Assembly (NCBI GenBank): GCA_905216055.1 | Contig: CAJMSH010000003.1 | Location: 124,001 to 188,000, forward strand | DNA length: 64,000 nt | Source: an uncultured bacterium | GTDB taxonomy: Bacteria > Cyanobacteriota > Vampirovibrionia > Gastranaerophilales > Gastranaerophilaceae | Reading direction: 5' to 3' | Part shown: in pieces, positions 63,129 through 64,000 of the stretch | How positions within the stretch are numbered: position 1 is the stretch's first letter | How the letters are laid out: the number at the start of each line of letters is the position of its first letter | Translations under genes and position numbers: made by a program | Notes under the pieces: generated by a model | What the model saw: the letters and a program-made list of their open reading frames with translations, nothing else | Database searches by the model: none | What the model was told of the DNA's origin: nothing

Positions 63129-63382
63129 CAGTTTCAGGAGTTGACAAAATCGGGATTGTTGCAAAAGTTTCCGCTAAACTCGCTGAATATGAAGTTAATA
63201 TTGAAGATATAAAACAAACTTTAATGCAAGGTCATTTTGTAATGTTTATGCTTTGCAATATTGAAAAATCAAAATTTTCTTTCAAAGAAATTAAAGAAGC
63301 CCTAACCAAAACAGGCGAAGAACTTGGTATGGAAATTTGGGTTCAAAGAAAAGAAATTTTTGATAATATGCACAATATTTAA
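63104..63382 (+). CDS. ACT-domain protein (UPF0237 type)
   Basis: 92 residues, one ACT domain: IIITVSGVDKIGIVAKVSAKLAEYEVNIEDIKQTLMQGHFVM, then LCNIEKSKFSFKEIKEALTK. ACT domains bind amino acids or regulate in response to them; the UPF0237/gcvR-like group is often near hydrophobic amino acid transporters. GAGG precedes the ATG inside the symporter 3' end (25-nt overlap), so the symporter and the ACT protein are coupled. Probably senses the imported amino acid (inference). Confidence 0.88.
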   Translation: MSDQQIIITVSGVDKIGIVAKVSAKLAEYEVNIEDIKQTLMQGHFVMFMLCNIEKSKFSFKEIKEALTKTGEELGMEIWVQRKEIFDNMHNI

Positions 63383-64000
63383 TCATTTTCAGAAGTTTCT
63401 TCTTCTGCAATAAAATCCATTAACAATTTATCACGAGATTTGATAGTTTTTAAAACATAGTTATAATCATCAATTGATGTGAGATTGTAATCATCTGTAA
63501 TCTCGTAAGCAATTTGTTCAGGAGAAATATCACTTTCTAATTTTTGCAAATAAGAGTTAATATTTTGCTGTTCTTTTTCATCCAAATCAAATGCTTTTAT
63601 CAAATTGTCGGATACCAAATTGTTTTTCATACTTTCAATTGCAAACGGAAGAAAAGTTTCAAGCAAACTATCATCTTCTTCAAATGCTTTCGACAATTTA
63701 TTTACTGCTAAATTTTTGACAAATTCATTTTCCAATATATCAGCTTTTTCATCAGACAAATTCAATTCTTCAGCTACATTTTCAATAAAAGAACAGAATT
63801 TTTCATCGGTATCACAAGACAAACAAAATTCTTCTAAAGAATCATAATTGTTGTTTTTCAAAAACTGATTAACAACTTTTTTAAATTTATGACTATCCTG
63901 CTTTGATAATTCTAATTCTTTTGAAATCTCATTATAAAAAGTTTTGTCAAATTCATCGGCTTCATTATTATCAGCCCCGGTAAATTTTACTTGACTTCTG
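63379..64000 (-). CDS. Unknown acidic helical protein (5' end beyond the window)
   Basis: At least 206 residues; the open frame continues to the right edge. It is not starting at 63861, where a TTG sits without a ribosome site. The N-terminal end seen, SQVKFTGADNNEADEFD, carries a motif (VKFTG) like other unknown proteins in the window, so the true start is probably just outside. Rich in Glu/Asp/Leu/Lys, mainly helical (ELNLSDEKADILENEFVKNL). Tail-to-tail with the ACT gene, overlapping by 4 nt. No family recognised. Confidence 0.7.
   Translation of the reverse strand, partial: RSQVKFTGADNNEADEFDKTFYNEISKELELSKQDSHKFKKVVNQFLKNNNYDSLEEFCLSCDTDEKFCSFIENVAEELNLSDEKADILENEFVKNLAVNKLSKAFEEDDSLLETFLPFAIESMKNNLVSDNLIKAFDLDEKEQQNINSYLQKLESDISPEQIAYEITDDYNLTSIDDYNYVLKTIKSRDKLLMDFIAEEETSEND

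Overview
The window is AT-rich, densely packed bacterial chromosome. Several features together suggest a strictly anaerobic, gut-type, Gram-negative-like bacterium: [FeFe]-hydrogenases with a sensory partner, a rubredoxin-headed rubrerythrin, an LptF/LptG-type permease, a TonB-like protein, lipid-linked sugar transferases, the non-mevalonate isoprenoid pathway and AT-rich codon use. The combination resembles the non-photosynthetic cyanobacterial sister lineage (Melainabacteria/Gastranaerophilales). That placement is an inference from gene content, not a tree.

Layout. 1-5 kb: a cut-off wecA-like transferase, glyA, mtnA and purB. 4.8-10.1 kb: a hydrogen-metabolism block with a small [2Fe-2S] protein, a HydS-type sensory [FeFe]-hydrogenase with a PAS domain, a SpoIIE-type phosphatase, a second small [2Fe-2S] protein and a group-B-like hydrogenase. 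10-12.4 kb: dxr, then about 0.8 kb of hairpins and dispersed palindromes, then the RNase P RNA gene on the minus strand. 12.4-21.5 kb: a pseudopilin, small exported proteins, three family-2 glycosyltransferases, an XRE regulator, an HD hydrolase, a rubrerythrin and a Cys-cluster protein. 21.6-40.8 kb: mostly core genes (dnaK, gatA, an LptF/G-like gene, miaB, rarA, rpmB, recA) mixed with lineage-specific small proteins.

40.9-46.2 kb: the tmRNA gene (ssrA) followed by a roughly 4.9-kb island. The island is bounded by a 33-bp imperfect repeat of the ssrA 3' end. It carries a WYL-domain regulator, two HNH nuclease genes, a remnant of a second WYL gene, a WG-repeat protein and a broken zeta-toxin-like gene with a small partner. 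No integrase is visible. 46.4-64 kb: a macrodomain protein, a divergent ABC1-type kinase, an overlapping kinase-like/HAD phosphatase pair, pgeF, an aquaporin, a NagZ-type hexosaminidase, a TPR protein, a family-4 glycosyltransferase, an AGCS symporter with an ACT-domain protein, and a cut-off unknown protein.

Cross-cutting patterns. (i) Eight or nine genes have no Shine-Dalgarno but a -10-like hexamer ending 6-7 nt before the ATG (6 nt in most), often with an upstream TGn, which suggests leaderless transcripts. (ii) Several unknown proteins share a short N-terminal motif resembling (I/L/V/S)-x-F-(Q/K/T)-(G/A). (iii) A family of about 27-bp palindromic units occurs in pairs between genes, and one pair lies in frame inside a glycosyltransferase gene.
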